From: a virus
Length of the DNA: 35,926 bases
Strand: one strand, 5' to 3'
Virus record (IMG/VR): IMGVR_UViG_3300037264_003347
Span: 1 to 35,926 of that record
The notes beneath the pieces are model-generated. The model did no database searches, was not told where the DNA came from, and saw only the letters and a program-made list of their open reading frames with translations. Positions within the stretch are counted from its first letter, which is position 1. The number at the start of each line of letters is the position of its first letter. Shown here piece after piece: positions 5,088-12,523 of the stretch. The position numbers were made by a program, and so were the translations under genes.

Positions 5088-6458
5088 CTAGAACTCAAGC
5101 TGGAACCCGTCGGCTTCGCCCTCGTAGGGCTCTTCTGCGGCCGGGCTCGCCAGTCGTGCGTCGCCAGTAGCCTCGAAACGGGTCCGCCAGCCCACCCACC
5201 GCAGGTCGGCGGTGCCTGTCGGGCCGTGGCGGTTCTTCGCCACAATGACCTCGGCCTTACCGATCAAGCTGGCGTCTGTTGGGTCGTATAGCTCGGGGCG
5301 GAAGAGGAAGAGCACCTGATCGGCGTCCTGCTCGATGGCCCCGCACTCGCGGATATCCGACAGGATCGGCCTCTGGACTCGCCGCGCGTCCACGGCGCGG
5401 TTGAGCTGGGCGAGCACGATGATCGGCAGTCCACACTGCTTCGCCGTCGCCTTGATCATGCCGGAGATACCGGACAGTTGTTGTTCGCGGCTCACCCGCG
5501 GGTCGTCGCCTCGCAAGAGCTGGACGTAATCGATCACCACCAGCCCTAGGCTGGGCGTGGTGGACCACAGACGCCGGATCTTCGCGATGGCTCTTGCCCC
5601 GGTGATGGCCGGCTCGTCGTCAATCCACAGCGGGAGGCCTTCCGCGGTGGCGAGCCCGTCCTCGAGGCGATCGCGTTCGGACTGCAGCAGCTTGCCGTCG
5701 CGAATCTTCCCGGCTGGAACCGACGAACACGCCGCCAACATTCGCCCGGCAAGCTGAGTCCCGGCCATCTCCAACGACAACACGCCGACGCCGACGCCGG
5801 TAGACGCCACAAGCTCGGCGATTTGCAGCGCCAGCGCGCTCTTGCCAGCGCCGGGACGTGCGGCAATGACCGTCACGTCCCCCGGTTGCAGGCCGCCTAG
5901 CAGCTCGTCGATTGGAGCGATGCCAGTGCGGAGCCCGGGGCGCTGGGTGCCGGACTGGATGCGGTCAGCGCGAGCGATCGCCTCGGCTGCGATGGTCCCG
6001 ATCGGCACCCACCCGGCGGCGGCCATCGGGTCCGATGTCGCCGCGGTCAGCGCCGCCACCGCGGCCTCACCCACCTCCAGCGCCGTCCGGCCAGGCTCCT
6101 GCAGGCCGCTACCAGCGGCGCGCAGTGCGGCCAGTAGCTTCCGCCGGCGCGACTGCTCCAGCACAGCGCCGAGGTAGGTACCGAACGCGGCAGCGGCGGG
6201 CACGCGGTCAGTCAACTCGGCCGCGTAGGCGACGCCCAGCACCTCTGGCCGACAGCAACGGGCAACGCGCAGAGGGACCGTGACGCTGTCGATGAACTCC
6301 CCGGCCGCCATCATCTTCAGGAGCAACGCGAACAACGTCTCATGCGCGAGGCTGTTGAAGTCTGTCGGCACGAGGACGTCAGCGGCGACCTCCAGGCACT
6401 TCTGGTTCAGCAGGATGCTCCCGAGTAGGAGGCTTTCGGCTTCGGCGTAGTCGTTCAT
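5088..6458 (-). CDS. DnaB-family replicative helicase
   Basis: A 456-residue hexameric 5'-3' helicase, close to the usual DnaB length. Residues 1-100 are the N-terminal helical domain (MNDYAEAESLLLGSIL), then a linker, then the RecA-like ATPase from ~170. Walker A is ARPGAGKS at 200-207 and Walker B is VVIDYVQLL at 307-315. The H3 sensor region is VLAQLNR at 348-354, and SDIRECGAIEQDADQVLFLFRP at 367-388 includes the DnaB glutamate/arginine-finger region. This should unwind the phage fork while host DnaG and Pol III synthesise DNA, since no polymerase or primase was recognised here. ATG 6458 overlaps the stop of the upstream initiator-like gene as ATGA, so initiator and helicase are coupled. 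Confidence 0.95.
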   Translation of the reverse strand: MNDYAEAESLLLGSILLNQKCLEVAADVLVPTDFNSLAHETLFALLLKMMAAGEFIDSVTVPLRVARCCRPEVLGVAYAAELTDRVPAAAAFGTYLGAVLEQSRRRKLLAALRAAGSGLQEPGRTALEVGEAAVAALTAATSDPMAAAGWVPIGTIAAEAIARADRIQSGTQRPGLRTGIAPIDELLGGLQPGDVTVIAARPGAGKSALALQIAELVASTGVGVGVLSLEMAGTQLAGRMLAACSSVPAGKIRDGKLLQSERDRLEDGLATAEGLPLWIDDEPAITGARAIAKIRRLWSTTPSLGLVVIDYVQLLRGDDPRVSREQQLSGISGMIKATAKQCGLPIIVLAQLNRAVDARRVQRPILSDIRECGAIEQDADQVLFLFRPELYDPTDASLIGKAEVIVAKNRHGPTGTADLRWVGWRTRFEATGDARLASPAAEEPYEGEADGFQLEF

Positions 6459-7723
6459 GAGGCTCCTAGGTAGGTCTTGCGGAAGGTGGCTCTGTTCTGG
6501 CGGGTGGTGAACTCATCGGCGCGTGCCATGGCGGCCAGCCCCCCGCAGGCGTCGATCGCCGCACGTAGGGCTCGGGCCTTGCGAGGGTCGGGGTGCAGCG
6601 GGTCGGGAGGGCGGGCGCCTTTCAAGACCAGTTTATCCACCCACGCCCAGGCTTTCGGCTCCTCCTCGGGGTCCATCGTCGCTGCCGCGGGCCTTGACGC
6701 CAGGCTGAGATACTCCGCAAAGTTGTCGGGCCGCGTCAGCGTCTTGAGGCCGAACTCCGCCCGTAGTTTGGTGGCGCGCTCAGTCGGTCCCGCGTACCAG
6801 CGAAACACCGCCAGCACGGACTCGGGGCCAACCTCCGACAGCCGGGCGGCCAGCGCAACGCCGAGGCCCTTGCGCGGGTTCAGCGGGCGACTGGTGGGCT
6901 CGATCGCCTTCCAGGCTGCGCACACCTCCGCCCAGCCCGGGGGGGCTTTGGGGGGTGTGTTCTCCGAGCTGGTGGTCTTGTCGGTGTTGGTTCTGGCGTG
7001 GAGTTGGCTGCCCTGGATGGACTGCAGTCCGTCCGCGGGAGCCGAAGGCGACCTGTTCTCAGGTGGTGTGAGGGTGAGGGTAAGGGTGTCTACTACGCGC
7101 GTGTGGACCTCGGCTGGACCTTCGCTGGACGTCTTTGCGCGAGAATGCTGTTTCGCTTGTGGCGTTTCTGGACCTTCGCTGGACGTCGGCTGGACGTCGG
7201 CTGGACCTTCGCTGGACGTCGGCTGGACCTCGGTCGCATTGTACGGGTCGCGCCAGTCGCTCCGCAGCACGTCCCGCACCGGGTGGTCTGTCCACCCCCA
7301 GCGCTCGCGCAGCACCGCCCGCGAGGGGATCGCCCCCTTCCGCTGGCGGTCGAGCCACCGTAGGTCGAGGATCGCCAGGTCGCGCGGGAGCGCCAACCCC
7401 ACCTCACGCAGCGCCCTACGCGCACGGTCCCAGCCGTCCGCCTCGCACCGTATCCAGCCTGACACCAGGGACCTCGCCCCCAGGTGGTCCGGCGGGTAGC
7501 TACTCCCGCCGGGCGGCCGAGCCGCGGTCCTGGTGGACATCACGACCCTACCCGACCCGTGGCGGTGGCGCAACCTCCCCCAGCCCGCACACGGCGGGTG
7601 AGCGACAACCGGCCACGGCCCGGCGTACAGCCGAGCGTCGCGGCTCGCGGGCCACGCGTCCACGTCTGGGCGCCCCACGTAGGGCCCGCGCTCGCGGACG
7701 TACAGGGCGGCGATCATCGCCAT
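6455..7723 (-). CDS. Putative replication initiator with fused N-terminal HPPC domain
   Basis: A 422-residue protein from ATG 7723, which has a strong GGAGGTGCCG before it. Residues 1-50 match the start of a common phage protein of unknown function (IAALYVRERGPYVG, DARLYAGPWPVVAHPPC) but stop short of its usual length. Residues 87-165 resemble a DNA-binding winged-helix-like segment (SGWIRCEADGWDRARRAL, AILDLRWLDRQRKGAIPS, LRERWGWTD). Residues 166-260 are a low-complexity Thr/Ser/Glu/Pro linker with TSSEGP repeats. Residues 262-343 are a helical domain (PPGWAEVCAAWKAIEP). The order DNA-binding head, linker, tail, placed directly upstream of DnaB, is that of phage O/DnaD-like initiators. GTG 7465 could start a shorter initiator without the N-terminal fragment. 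First gene of the minus operon; helicase loading is inferred. Confidence 0.65.
   Translation of the reverse strand: MAMIAALYVRERGPYVGRPDVDAWPASRDARLYAGPWPVVAHPPCAGWGRLRHRHGSGRVVMSTRTAARPPGGSSYPPDHLGARSLVSGWIRCEADGWDRARRALREVGLALPRDLAILDLRWLDRQRKGAIPSRAVLRERWGWTDHPVRDVLRSDWRDPYNATEVQPTSSEGPADVQPTSSEGPETPQAKQHSRAKTSSEGPAEVHTRVVDTLTLTLTPPENRSPSAPADGLQSIQGSQLHARTNTDKTTSSENTPPKAPPGWAEVCAAWKAIEPTSRPLNPRKGLGVALAARLSEVGPESVLAVFRWYAGPTERATKLRAEFGLKTLTRPDNFAEYLSLASRPAAATMDPEEEPKAWAWVDKLVLKGARPPDPLHPDPRKARALRAAIDACGGLAAMARADEFTTRQNRATFRKTYLGAS
7114..7220. repeat. Three 20-bp direct repeats, candidate iteron origin
   Basis: Three exact copies of CTGGACCTTCGCTGGACGTC lie at 7114-7133, 7168-7187 and 7201-7220. 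Partial copies (GGCTGGACGTCGG, GGCTGGACCTCGG) flank the second and third. Start-to-start distances are 54 and 33 bp, close to five and three helical turns, so all copies face the same side of the helix. They lie in the low-complexity linker of the initiator gene, the same relative position as the lambda origin within gene O. Origin activity is inferred. Confidence 0.55.
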
Positions 7724-7762
7724 CGGCACCTCCAGCCACTGGCTACCACGGGCTGGTGTGAT

Positions 7763-7806
7763 GCGCAACACCCCTTGCCACACGTTGCGCGAGTTGTTAC
7801 AACGTG
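7763..7806 (+). promoter_or_regulatory. Divergent control region: promoter with nested inverted repeats
   Basis: Plus-strand sigma70-like promoter: TTGCCA at 7775-7780, a 17-bp spacer, and TACAAC at 7798-7803, with ATG 7820 just downstream. Inverted repeats overlap it: GCGCAAC (7763-7769) with GTTGCGC (7784-7790), CACGTTG (7781-7787) with CAACGTG (7800-7806), and the near-perfect palindrome GTTGTTACAAC (7793-7803) across the -10 box. These look like operator half-sites for a dimeric repressor. A weaker minus-strand promoter (TTGCGC at 7768-7763, TAGCCA at 7745-7740) could serve the initiator/helicase operon. No repressor gene was recognised. Confidence 0.6.
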
Positions 7807-7819
7807 CGTGGAGGTGTGA

Positions 7820-8005
7820 ATGCGGTTTCACATGCACGACAAGGAAGGCCGGCTGCACAAGGCGGTGGAGATCGTCAAGCGCGGGCTGCGCATCGTCCCG
7901 CCCGATACGGAGATTTTCCGCCACGCGGCGGCGCTTGGCTTGCGCGAGCTGGTGAAGGGGACGCCCGATGAGGCCGAGGTGGCCAGCATCTTGGAGGGGA
8001 TGTGA
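7820..8005 (+). CDS. Small hypothetical protein at head of recombination operon
   Basis: A 61-residue protein from ATG 7820, with GGAGGTGTGA directly upstream. It is helical and charged (GRLHKAVEIVKRGLRIVPPD at residues 10-29, then FRHAAALGLRELV). No family recognised. As the first gene behind the controlled divergent promoter, and because of its size, it could be a regulator or a partner of the ERF-like protein. No classic helix-turn-helix can be seen. Its TGA overlaps the GTG of the ERF-like gene as GTGA. Confidence 0.7.
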   Translation: MRFHMHDKEGRLHKAVEIVKRGLRIVPPDTEIFRHAAALGLRELVKGTPDEAEVASILEGM

Positions 8006-8706
8006 GCGAGCTTGCCAAGGCGGTGGTGGCGGTGATGGGCGAGGTGCACGCCGTGCCGGAGACGGGGCAGAACAAGTTCCAGAACTACAAGTACGCCAGC
8101 GACACCGACTTGCTGAAGGCGCTACAGCCTGCCATGGCCCGCGCCGGGCTGTGCCTGCTGCCGATGGTGGTAGCTTCGACGGTGAGCAAGCACAGCGCGA
8201 CCGCGAAGGAAGGCGAGCAGTGGCGTACCGACATGACCACCACCTACCGGCTGCTGCACGTCTCCGGCGAGTACATCGACATCCAGACGGTGGGCTGCGG
8301 CGTGGACGGCGCGGACAAAGGGGCATACAAGGCGGCGACGGGCTGTCTGAAGTACGCACTGCGCCAGTTGTTCCTGGTGCCGACCGGCGATGACGCCGAG
8401 CAGGCGCCACCGCAGCGGAAGGAACGTCGCCCAGACCCGCCCCCCGCAGATCACGACGCCGAGTTCGCTGCCGACAGCAAGTGGTTCCACGCCAGCCGCA
8501 ACGACCTGCCGGGGAGGCCGACGAAGGAGGAGGTGGACACGTTGTGTGGCCGCTTCCGGAACTACCGCGGCAAGCGCGCTTCGCAGATTGGCCACGGCGG
8601 CCGGGACTGGCTGTTGCAGTGGCTTGCCTTGCCAGAGGGTCAAGCGGCGTTGTCCGGCCTGCGGGACGCGCCGCCGAGGGACCGGGAACCAGGTGAGGAA
8701 GGGTGA
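8002..8706 (+). CDS. ERF-family single-strand annealing protein
   Basis: A 234-residue protein from GTG 8002 (GTGA overlap). The N-terminal ~125 residues carry the ERF pattern: ELAKAVVAVMGEV, then KFQNYKYASDTDLLKALQPAMARAGL (residues 25-50), then TTTYRLLHVSGEYIDIQ and the conserved GADKGAYKAATGCLKYALRQLFLVPTGDD (102-130). ERF proteins, first known from phage P22, anneal complementary single strands and help circularise or recombine phage DNA. Residues 131-234 are a Pro/Arg/Asp-rich linker and a second small domain (EVDTLCGRFRNYRGKRASQI), perhaps for DNA or SSB contact. Likely early gene. It may act with the exonuclease at 1222-1938, although that gene is on the other side of the early operons. 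Confidence 0.9.
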   Translation: MSELAKAVVAVMGEVHAVPETGQNKFQNYKYASDTDLLKALQPAMARAGLCLLPMVVASTVSKHSATAKEGEQWRTDMTTTYRLLHVSGEYIDIQTVGCGVDGADKGAYKAATGCLKYALRQLFLVPTGDDAEQAPPQRKERRPDPPPADHDAEFAADSKWFHASRNDLPGRPTKEEVDTLCGRFRNYRGKRASQIGHGGRDWLLQWLALPEGQAALSGLRDAPPRDREPGEEG

Positions 8707-8723
8707 ACACACAAGGAGGTACC

Positions 8724-9092
8724 ATGCTGTTCAACGAGAAGACCGGCGAAACAGTGGACGACGTCTGGAGGCAGCAGACTGGACGCACGCCGAACCGGTA
8801 CAAAATGTGGGCCAGGGACGGCAAAGCGTGGTGTTTTGTCCACGCCGGCCATGACTTCGTCACCGTGATGGCAGTGGAGAAACGAGCCTGCTACCCGGAC
8901 CGTGATCTACGGGTGGAGGACTGCGAAGGGGCCCGGGTTGTACGCCAGCGCAACCAGGCTGGAGTTATGGTGGCTGTCCGGCGCAAGCCTGGGTTGGTGG
9001 TCGCCAAATACGCGATGTCATGCGCCTCGGGCGAGTGGGGGTGGAAGTTCTACCACCATTGGACCACGGAGACTCTCCCCAAGGAGAAGTGA
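8724..9092 (+). CDS. Hypothetical early protein, 122 residues
   Basis: Start chosen at ATG 8724 because AAGGAGGT lies immediately upstream. A GTGA-coupled GTG at 8703 would add seven residues. The protein is rich in Trp, Arg and Cys (WRQQTGRTPNRYKMWARDGK at residues 15-34, then WCFVHAGHDFVTVM, ending YHHWTTETLPKEK). It is beta-prone, basic and without membrane segments. No recognised family. Following the ERF gene in the same operon, a nucleic-acid-related accessory role is plausible but not shown. Confidence 0.75.
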   Translation: MLFNEKTGETVDDVWRQQTGRTPNRYKMWARDGKAWCFVHAGHDFVTVMAVEKRACYPDRDLRVEDCEGARVVRQRNQAGVMVAVRRKPGLVVAKYAMSCASGEWGWKFYHHWTTETLPKEK

Positions 9093-9105
9093 CCCGAAGT
9101 GACAC

Positions 9106-9135
9106 TTGACGTGCCCGTGGCGCTCGGGGTACACC
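9106..9135 (+). promoter_or_regulatory. Possible sigma70-like promoter before packaging region
   Basis: In the 59-bp gap before the 9152 gene, TTGACG (9106-9111) is followed after 18 bp by TACACC (9130-9135). The -35 is good and the -10 weak. The gap is one of the few in the window, which supports a new transcription start for the packaging and structural operon. No operator-like repeat is obvious. Confidence 0.35.
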
Positions 9136-9151
9136 TCCAGCGAGGCAACCG

Positions 9152-10030
9152 ATGACCACCCCTCGCACGCGGCGCGTTCTGGACTTGATCGACGGCGCGG
9201 CCCCCGAGCGCCGCCCTGGGGCAGTGGTCGTGACCACGTTGCAGGACATGGTGCAACAGGCGTTGGCGGCACTGGACGAGCCTGCGCCGAAGCACGCGAA
9301 GTGCGGGCTGTACCTCGTGGACCCGCCGACGGTTTGGACGCTGGACCACGAGCAGCGCAACAAGGTGGCCCAACTGGTGGCTGGCATCATTCGCTACCAA
9401 ACCCGGGTGACTCGGGATACTTTCACGGTGGCGGCGGTGGTGGGGCAGCGCACTGCCGACGAGTGGTACGACATGGTCATGGCCTCGATGTGGGCGCGCC
9501 AGGAGGCTCATGCGCTCGCACTGACTGGCGAATGGCGCCCTTGCGCGCTGAAGTTCGAGACGGCCGAGGTCCCCGGCACTGCGCTGGAAGACAATCCGGA
9601 CTACAACCCGGCGAAGGATCACGCGTCGTTCGAGAGCGCCGAGGAGTCGAGGCTTCTCCAGCGCACTCGTCGCACGGCGACGGTTGTGGAGAAGCTGAGG
9701 ATCGTGGTCGTGTGGCTCGAGGTCACCGGCGCCCCGCCGTACGACAAGTTGCGGCAGGAGTACAACCGAGGCGACAACCCGCAAGCGGCGTTCATCGCCT
9801 CGCGCCAGTTCGCCCATGCTCCGCACCTCGTCCAGCAGCAGATCCGCGAGGCCGAGGCGATCCACCGGCGATTCATGCTGTCGCAGTACCCGGACGGGAT
9901 CCCCGAGGACCGGCTGGGCGGCATGCAGGCGGTGGATAAGTACGCCGGCAGGGAAGTGGCGCTTCCGGAGCCGCGCCCAAAGAAGGCCCGGACCGCTCGC
10001 AAGGTCGGTCAGGCGTCAGCCGATGCGTAA
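9152..10030 (+). CDS. Hypothetical protein, 292 residues
   Basis: Starts at ATG 9152, with AGCGAGGC upstream as a weak ribosome site. It is a soluble, mostly helical protein. Features include an N-terminal basic segment (TTPRTRRVLDLIDG), DEWYDMVMASMWARQEAHAL near residues 103-122, a central helix (RTRRTATVVEKLRIVVVWLE) and a basic C-terminus (RPKKARTARKVG). I do not recognise a family. Lying two genes ahead of the terminase cluster and behind a possible promoter, it could be a late regulator, a DNA-binding protein or a terminase accessory. The C-terminal lysine/arginine cluster favours nucleic-acid binding. Its stop overlaps the next start by eight bases. Confidence 0.75.
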   Translation: MTTPRTRRVLDLIDGAAPERRPGAVVVTTLQDMVQQALAALDEPAPKHAKCGLYLVDPPTVWTLDHEQRNKVAQLVAGIIRYQTRVTRDTFTVAAVVGQRTADEWYDMVMASMWARQEAHALALTGEWRPCALKFETAEVPGTALEDNPDYNPAKDHASFESAEESRLLQRTRRTATVVEKLRIVVVWLEVTGAPPYDKLRQEYNRGDNPQAAFIASRQFAHAPHLVQQQIREAEAIHRRFMLSQYPDGIPEDRLGGMQAVDKYAGREVALPEPRPKKARTARKVGQASADA

Positions 10031-10376
10031 CTCCGCCGACATCCTCCTGCTTGGCGAGCGCGAGGAAGAGCTCGACGCACTGTACGAAGAGGTTCTAGTC
10101 CTCGTAGACCCCCAGGTGTCGCCGGTCATCCGAGCGGCGTTCGCCCGCATGGTGGCCGCCGATATCTGGGTGGCGGAGCGGCACGTTGCGCCGTCTGCTG
10201 CGCATGAGAAGATCCGAACGGCCCCCACGCAGTCCGAGTCTCGCCGGCAGGCACTGGCTGAGGAGATCGAGCGCGGCAAGATCCGAAGCCTCTGCCTGGA
10301 GCGCGCCGACGCCACGCTGAAGGCCGCCAGCGGCTTCGCTCGTGCGGGGCTGCGCCTCGCGCGCAAGGCGGCGTGA
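10023..10376 (+). CDS. Small helical protein, possible terminase small subunit
   Basis: A 117-residue protein from ATG 10023, overlapping the previous stop. The sequence is almost entirely alpha-helical and charged: EREEELDALYEEVLVLVDPQ near residues 11-30, RQALAEEIERGKIRSLCLER, and a basic end (FARAGLRLARKAA). Small terminase subunits usually lie directly upstream of the large subunit and are small helical oligomers, so this gene and the next two are the positional candidates. No helix-turn-helix stands out. Call is by context only. Confidence 0.65.
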   Translation: MRNSADILLLGEREEELDALYEEVLVLVDPQVSPVIRAAFARMVAADIWVAERHVAPSAAHEKIRTAPTQSESRRQALAEEIERGKIRSLCLERADATLKAASGFARAGLRLARKAA

Positions 10377-10711
10377 TGAGCGTCACTCGCCTCCCGGGCA
10401 GCGGTGGTCCCTGCTCGAGGTGCGGCGACAGGTTCCCGCCGGGCCCCTCCGTCGAGGGGCTGGCGATGCACGGATGCGACGCCCCGCAAGTTGTCGCGAC
10501 GGCCACCACCAGGGCGCTGGACGAGCTCGCCGCCGAGGCCGCGCAGATCGGGATGACCGCACTGCGCGAGGAGCCCAGCGCCGACGCAGCGGCCCGCATG
10601 GTGACCGCGCTTGCAGCCTATCGGAAGGCCAGTTCAGACGGTGTCGATCTCGGCGGCGAAGACGAGGCCCTGTGGACAAAGGGGGCCGACGATGGGGTCG
10701 TGGAGTCCTGA
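10376..10711 (+). CDS. Small zinc-ribbon protein
   Basis: A 111-residue protein from ATG 10376, whose A is shared with the previous stop (TGATG). A GTG three bases earlier is possible. C13 and C16 (CSRCG) with H32 and C34 (MHGC) form a plausible zinc site in the N-terminal 35 residues. Residues 45-90 are helical (TRALDELAAEAAQIGMTALR, ADAAARMVTALAAYRKASS). Function is not recognisable. As a zinc-bearing small protein before the terminase it could be a packaging or late-transcription factor. Confidence 0.7.
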   Translation: MSVTRLPGSGGPCSRCGDRFPPGPSVEGLAMHGCDAPQVVATATTRALDELAAEAAQIGMTALREEPSADAAARMVTALAAYRKASSDGVDLGGEDEALWTKGADDGVVES

Positions 10712-10916
10712 CCGGCAGGTCATGCAGGCGCTGACGATCGACAGCCAGGACGTGCTTGAACGACTGGCCGCGCACTCCGGCGCCTTGCGGGTGCAGGTGT
10801 TGGACTACCTGCTGCGCCTGCCCGAGGACGACTTGCTGCGCCACCTGCGGGACCAGGTGGCGCTCACCCGCGCCGCGGACCTGGCGCTCGGGGGCGTACT
10901 CACGCGGGTGCGGTAG
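10692..10916 (+). CDS. Small helical protein before terminase
   Basis: A 74-residue protein from ATG 10692, preceded by AAAGGGGG and overlapping the upstream gene by 20 bases. ATG 10722 is an alternative start. It is Leu-rich and helical (SQDVLERLAAHSGALRVQVL, LRLPEDDLLRHLRDQVAL). The stop TAG shares its G with the GTG of the terminase gene, so expression is coupled to the terminase. It is a candidate for the small terminase subunit, though it is short for that role and I see no DNA-binding motif. Confidence 0.65.
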   Translation: MGSWSPDRQVMQALTIDSQDVLERLAAHSGALRVQVLDYLLRLPEDDLLRHLRDQVALTRAADLALGGVLTRVR

Positions 10917-12523
10917 TGGAGCCGCGGTTCTGGGATCCGTACTGGACGATCCCGCGGTTCAACATCACGACCAAGGACCATGTGACGCAGCCGCTCGGGA
11001 AGCTGTGGCCAGAACAACTTGCTTTCCTGGCTGCCTTCCTGACGCACGACCGTATTTTGGTGGAGAAGTCGAGACAGCAGGGCTTGACCACCGTCGCGTC
11101 ACTGGCGCTGCTCTGGTACGTGCTGACCTGCCCCGACGGCGGAGGTGTGATCCAGCTCACACACGAGTCAGACGCCATCGCCTCGCTGAACGAGAAACTG
11201 CGAGTGGCCATCCAGTCGGTCCCGTCCCGCTTCCGGCCGCAGGTGACGAAAGACACCGCCAACCACATCGCGCTCGGCAAGTGCAGCTTTCGGCAACGAA
11301 TGGCCGGCGGGCGGTCGCAGAGCAAGTCGTTCACCTACCAGCACCAGCACTACACCGAGATGGGCTCGTACCCGCAGGGCTCCGCATCGGTGAACGGTCG
11401 GGGCGTGGACCGTCAGGTGTGGGCGTCCACCAACGCCACGATCAAGCAGAAGCCGGGGTTCAGCAAGACCGTGGTGGAGAGCACCGCGCACGGCCCGCAT
11501 GGCCTGTTCCACGAGCTCTGCAAGGTCGCCTGGGAGTCGCCGGCCTGGGCGTTCCTGTTCTTCTCCTGGTTCTACACCGACGAGAACACGGCGCCAGTAC
11601 CGGACAAGTGGGAGCGTACCGACGATGAGGACGAGCTCCTGCGGCTGTACGCCGCCGAGGGGCTGACTGACGCACACCTAGTTTGGCGTCGGCAGAAGCT
11701 CGACGATGAGAAGGTGGACCCGGAGCAGTTCCGGCAGAACTACCCGAGCAACCGTCACGAGCCGTTCTACGTCACCGGCTCGCAGTTCTTCCCCGTCGAG
11801 GTGCTGAACCGGTTGACGGCGTACGCGGATCCCCGCACCGACAAGCAGGCGCTGGTCATGCTCGAGGAGCCGATCCCCGGGCGGTTGTACTTCATCGGCA
11901 TGGACACCTCGGGCGGCGTGGGGCGGGACTACGCGGTGGTGGTGGTCCTGCGCGACGACGGCAAGCTGGTGGCCCGCTGGCGGGACAACCGCACCGGCCC
12001 CCACGAGCAGGCCCGCATCGGCGCCAAGCTGTCGGCGAAGTACAACCGAGCGCTGACGCTGGTGGAGGCCAACCGGCACGGCGCGTCGGTGTTCTCCGAG
12101 ATGTCCAGGCTGGGAGTCAACCTCTGGACCGACGCGAAGGGCAAGCCGTTCTGGACGCAGCGCGGCTCGATCGCCACCAAGGACCGCCTCGTGGACTTGG
12201 CGAAAGATCTGCTGACGCTCGGGGTGTTCAATCCGCAGGCGGTGGCGACGCAGTGGGAGGAGGCCCCGGTGAGGATGGAGTCCTGGCTGTTCGACGCGGT
12301 CATCGTCTCGCAGCTCAGCGACATGCGGGAGGACGACAAGGGCAACGTTACCGCCCCAGACGACCACCACGACGACTCCGCCATGGCGTGGATGCTCGCC
12401 GTCTGGTGCGCTCGTGATAAGCTCCGCGCGAGGACTCGCGCGCAACTCTGGACTCCGGATGAGGCGCGGGCAGCTCGGAGTCGCCGCCTGCGAGAGATGG
12501 TCACCACGGGGAGGATGGCGTAG
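10916..12523 (+). CDS. terL: Terminase large subunit
   Basis: A 535-residue ATPase-nuclease that packages DNA into the prohead. GTG 10916 overlaps the upstream TAG. The ATPase domain has a degenerate P-loop, KSRQQGLT (51-58), then IQLTHESDAIASLNEKL (79-95) and the coupling segment VVESTAHGPHGLFHELC (186-202). A Walker B-type acidic residue probably lies in HYTEMGS (E148). The C-terminal RNase H-like nuclease is indicated by YFIGMDTSGGVGRDYAV (D330), LTLVEANRHG (E384) and DDHHDDSAMA (D486/D487), in the order expected for large terminases. The length is typical. The gene is followed directly by portal, the standard packaging pair. Confidence 0.92.
   Translation: MEPRFWDPYWTIPRFNITTKDHVTQPLGKLWPEQLAFLAAFLTHDRILVEKSRQQGLTTVASLALLWYVLTCPDGGGVIQLTHESDAIASLNEKLRVAIQSVPSRFRPQVTKDTANHIALGKCSFRQRMAGGRSQSKSFTYQHQHYTEMGSYPQGSASVNGRGVDRQVWASTNATIKQKPGFSKTVVESTAHGPHGLFHELCKVAWESPAWAFLFFSWFYTDENTAPVPDKWERTDDEDELLRLYAAEGLTDAHLVWRRQKLDDEKVDPEQFRQNYPSNRHEPFYVTGSQFFPVEVLNRLTAYADPRTDKQALVMLEEPIPGRLYFIGMDTSGGVGRDYAVVVVLRDDGKLVARWRDNRTGPHEQARIGAKLSAKYNRALTLVEANRHGASVFSEMSRLGVNLWTDAKGKPFWTQRGSIATKDRLVDLAKDLLTLGVFNPQAVATQWEEAPVRMESWLFDAVIVSQLSDMREDDKGNVTAPDDHHDDSAMAWMLAVWCARDKLRARTRAQLWTPDEARAARSRRLREMVTTGRMA

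Noticed and set aside
4235-5170. Leu/Ala-repeat plus-strand open frame of ~310 codons, resembling a membrane protein
   Set aside because: Shadow of the same array; outside the array the sequence becomes Arg/Ser/Pro-rich and overlaps the true Ala-rich gene antisense.
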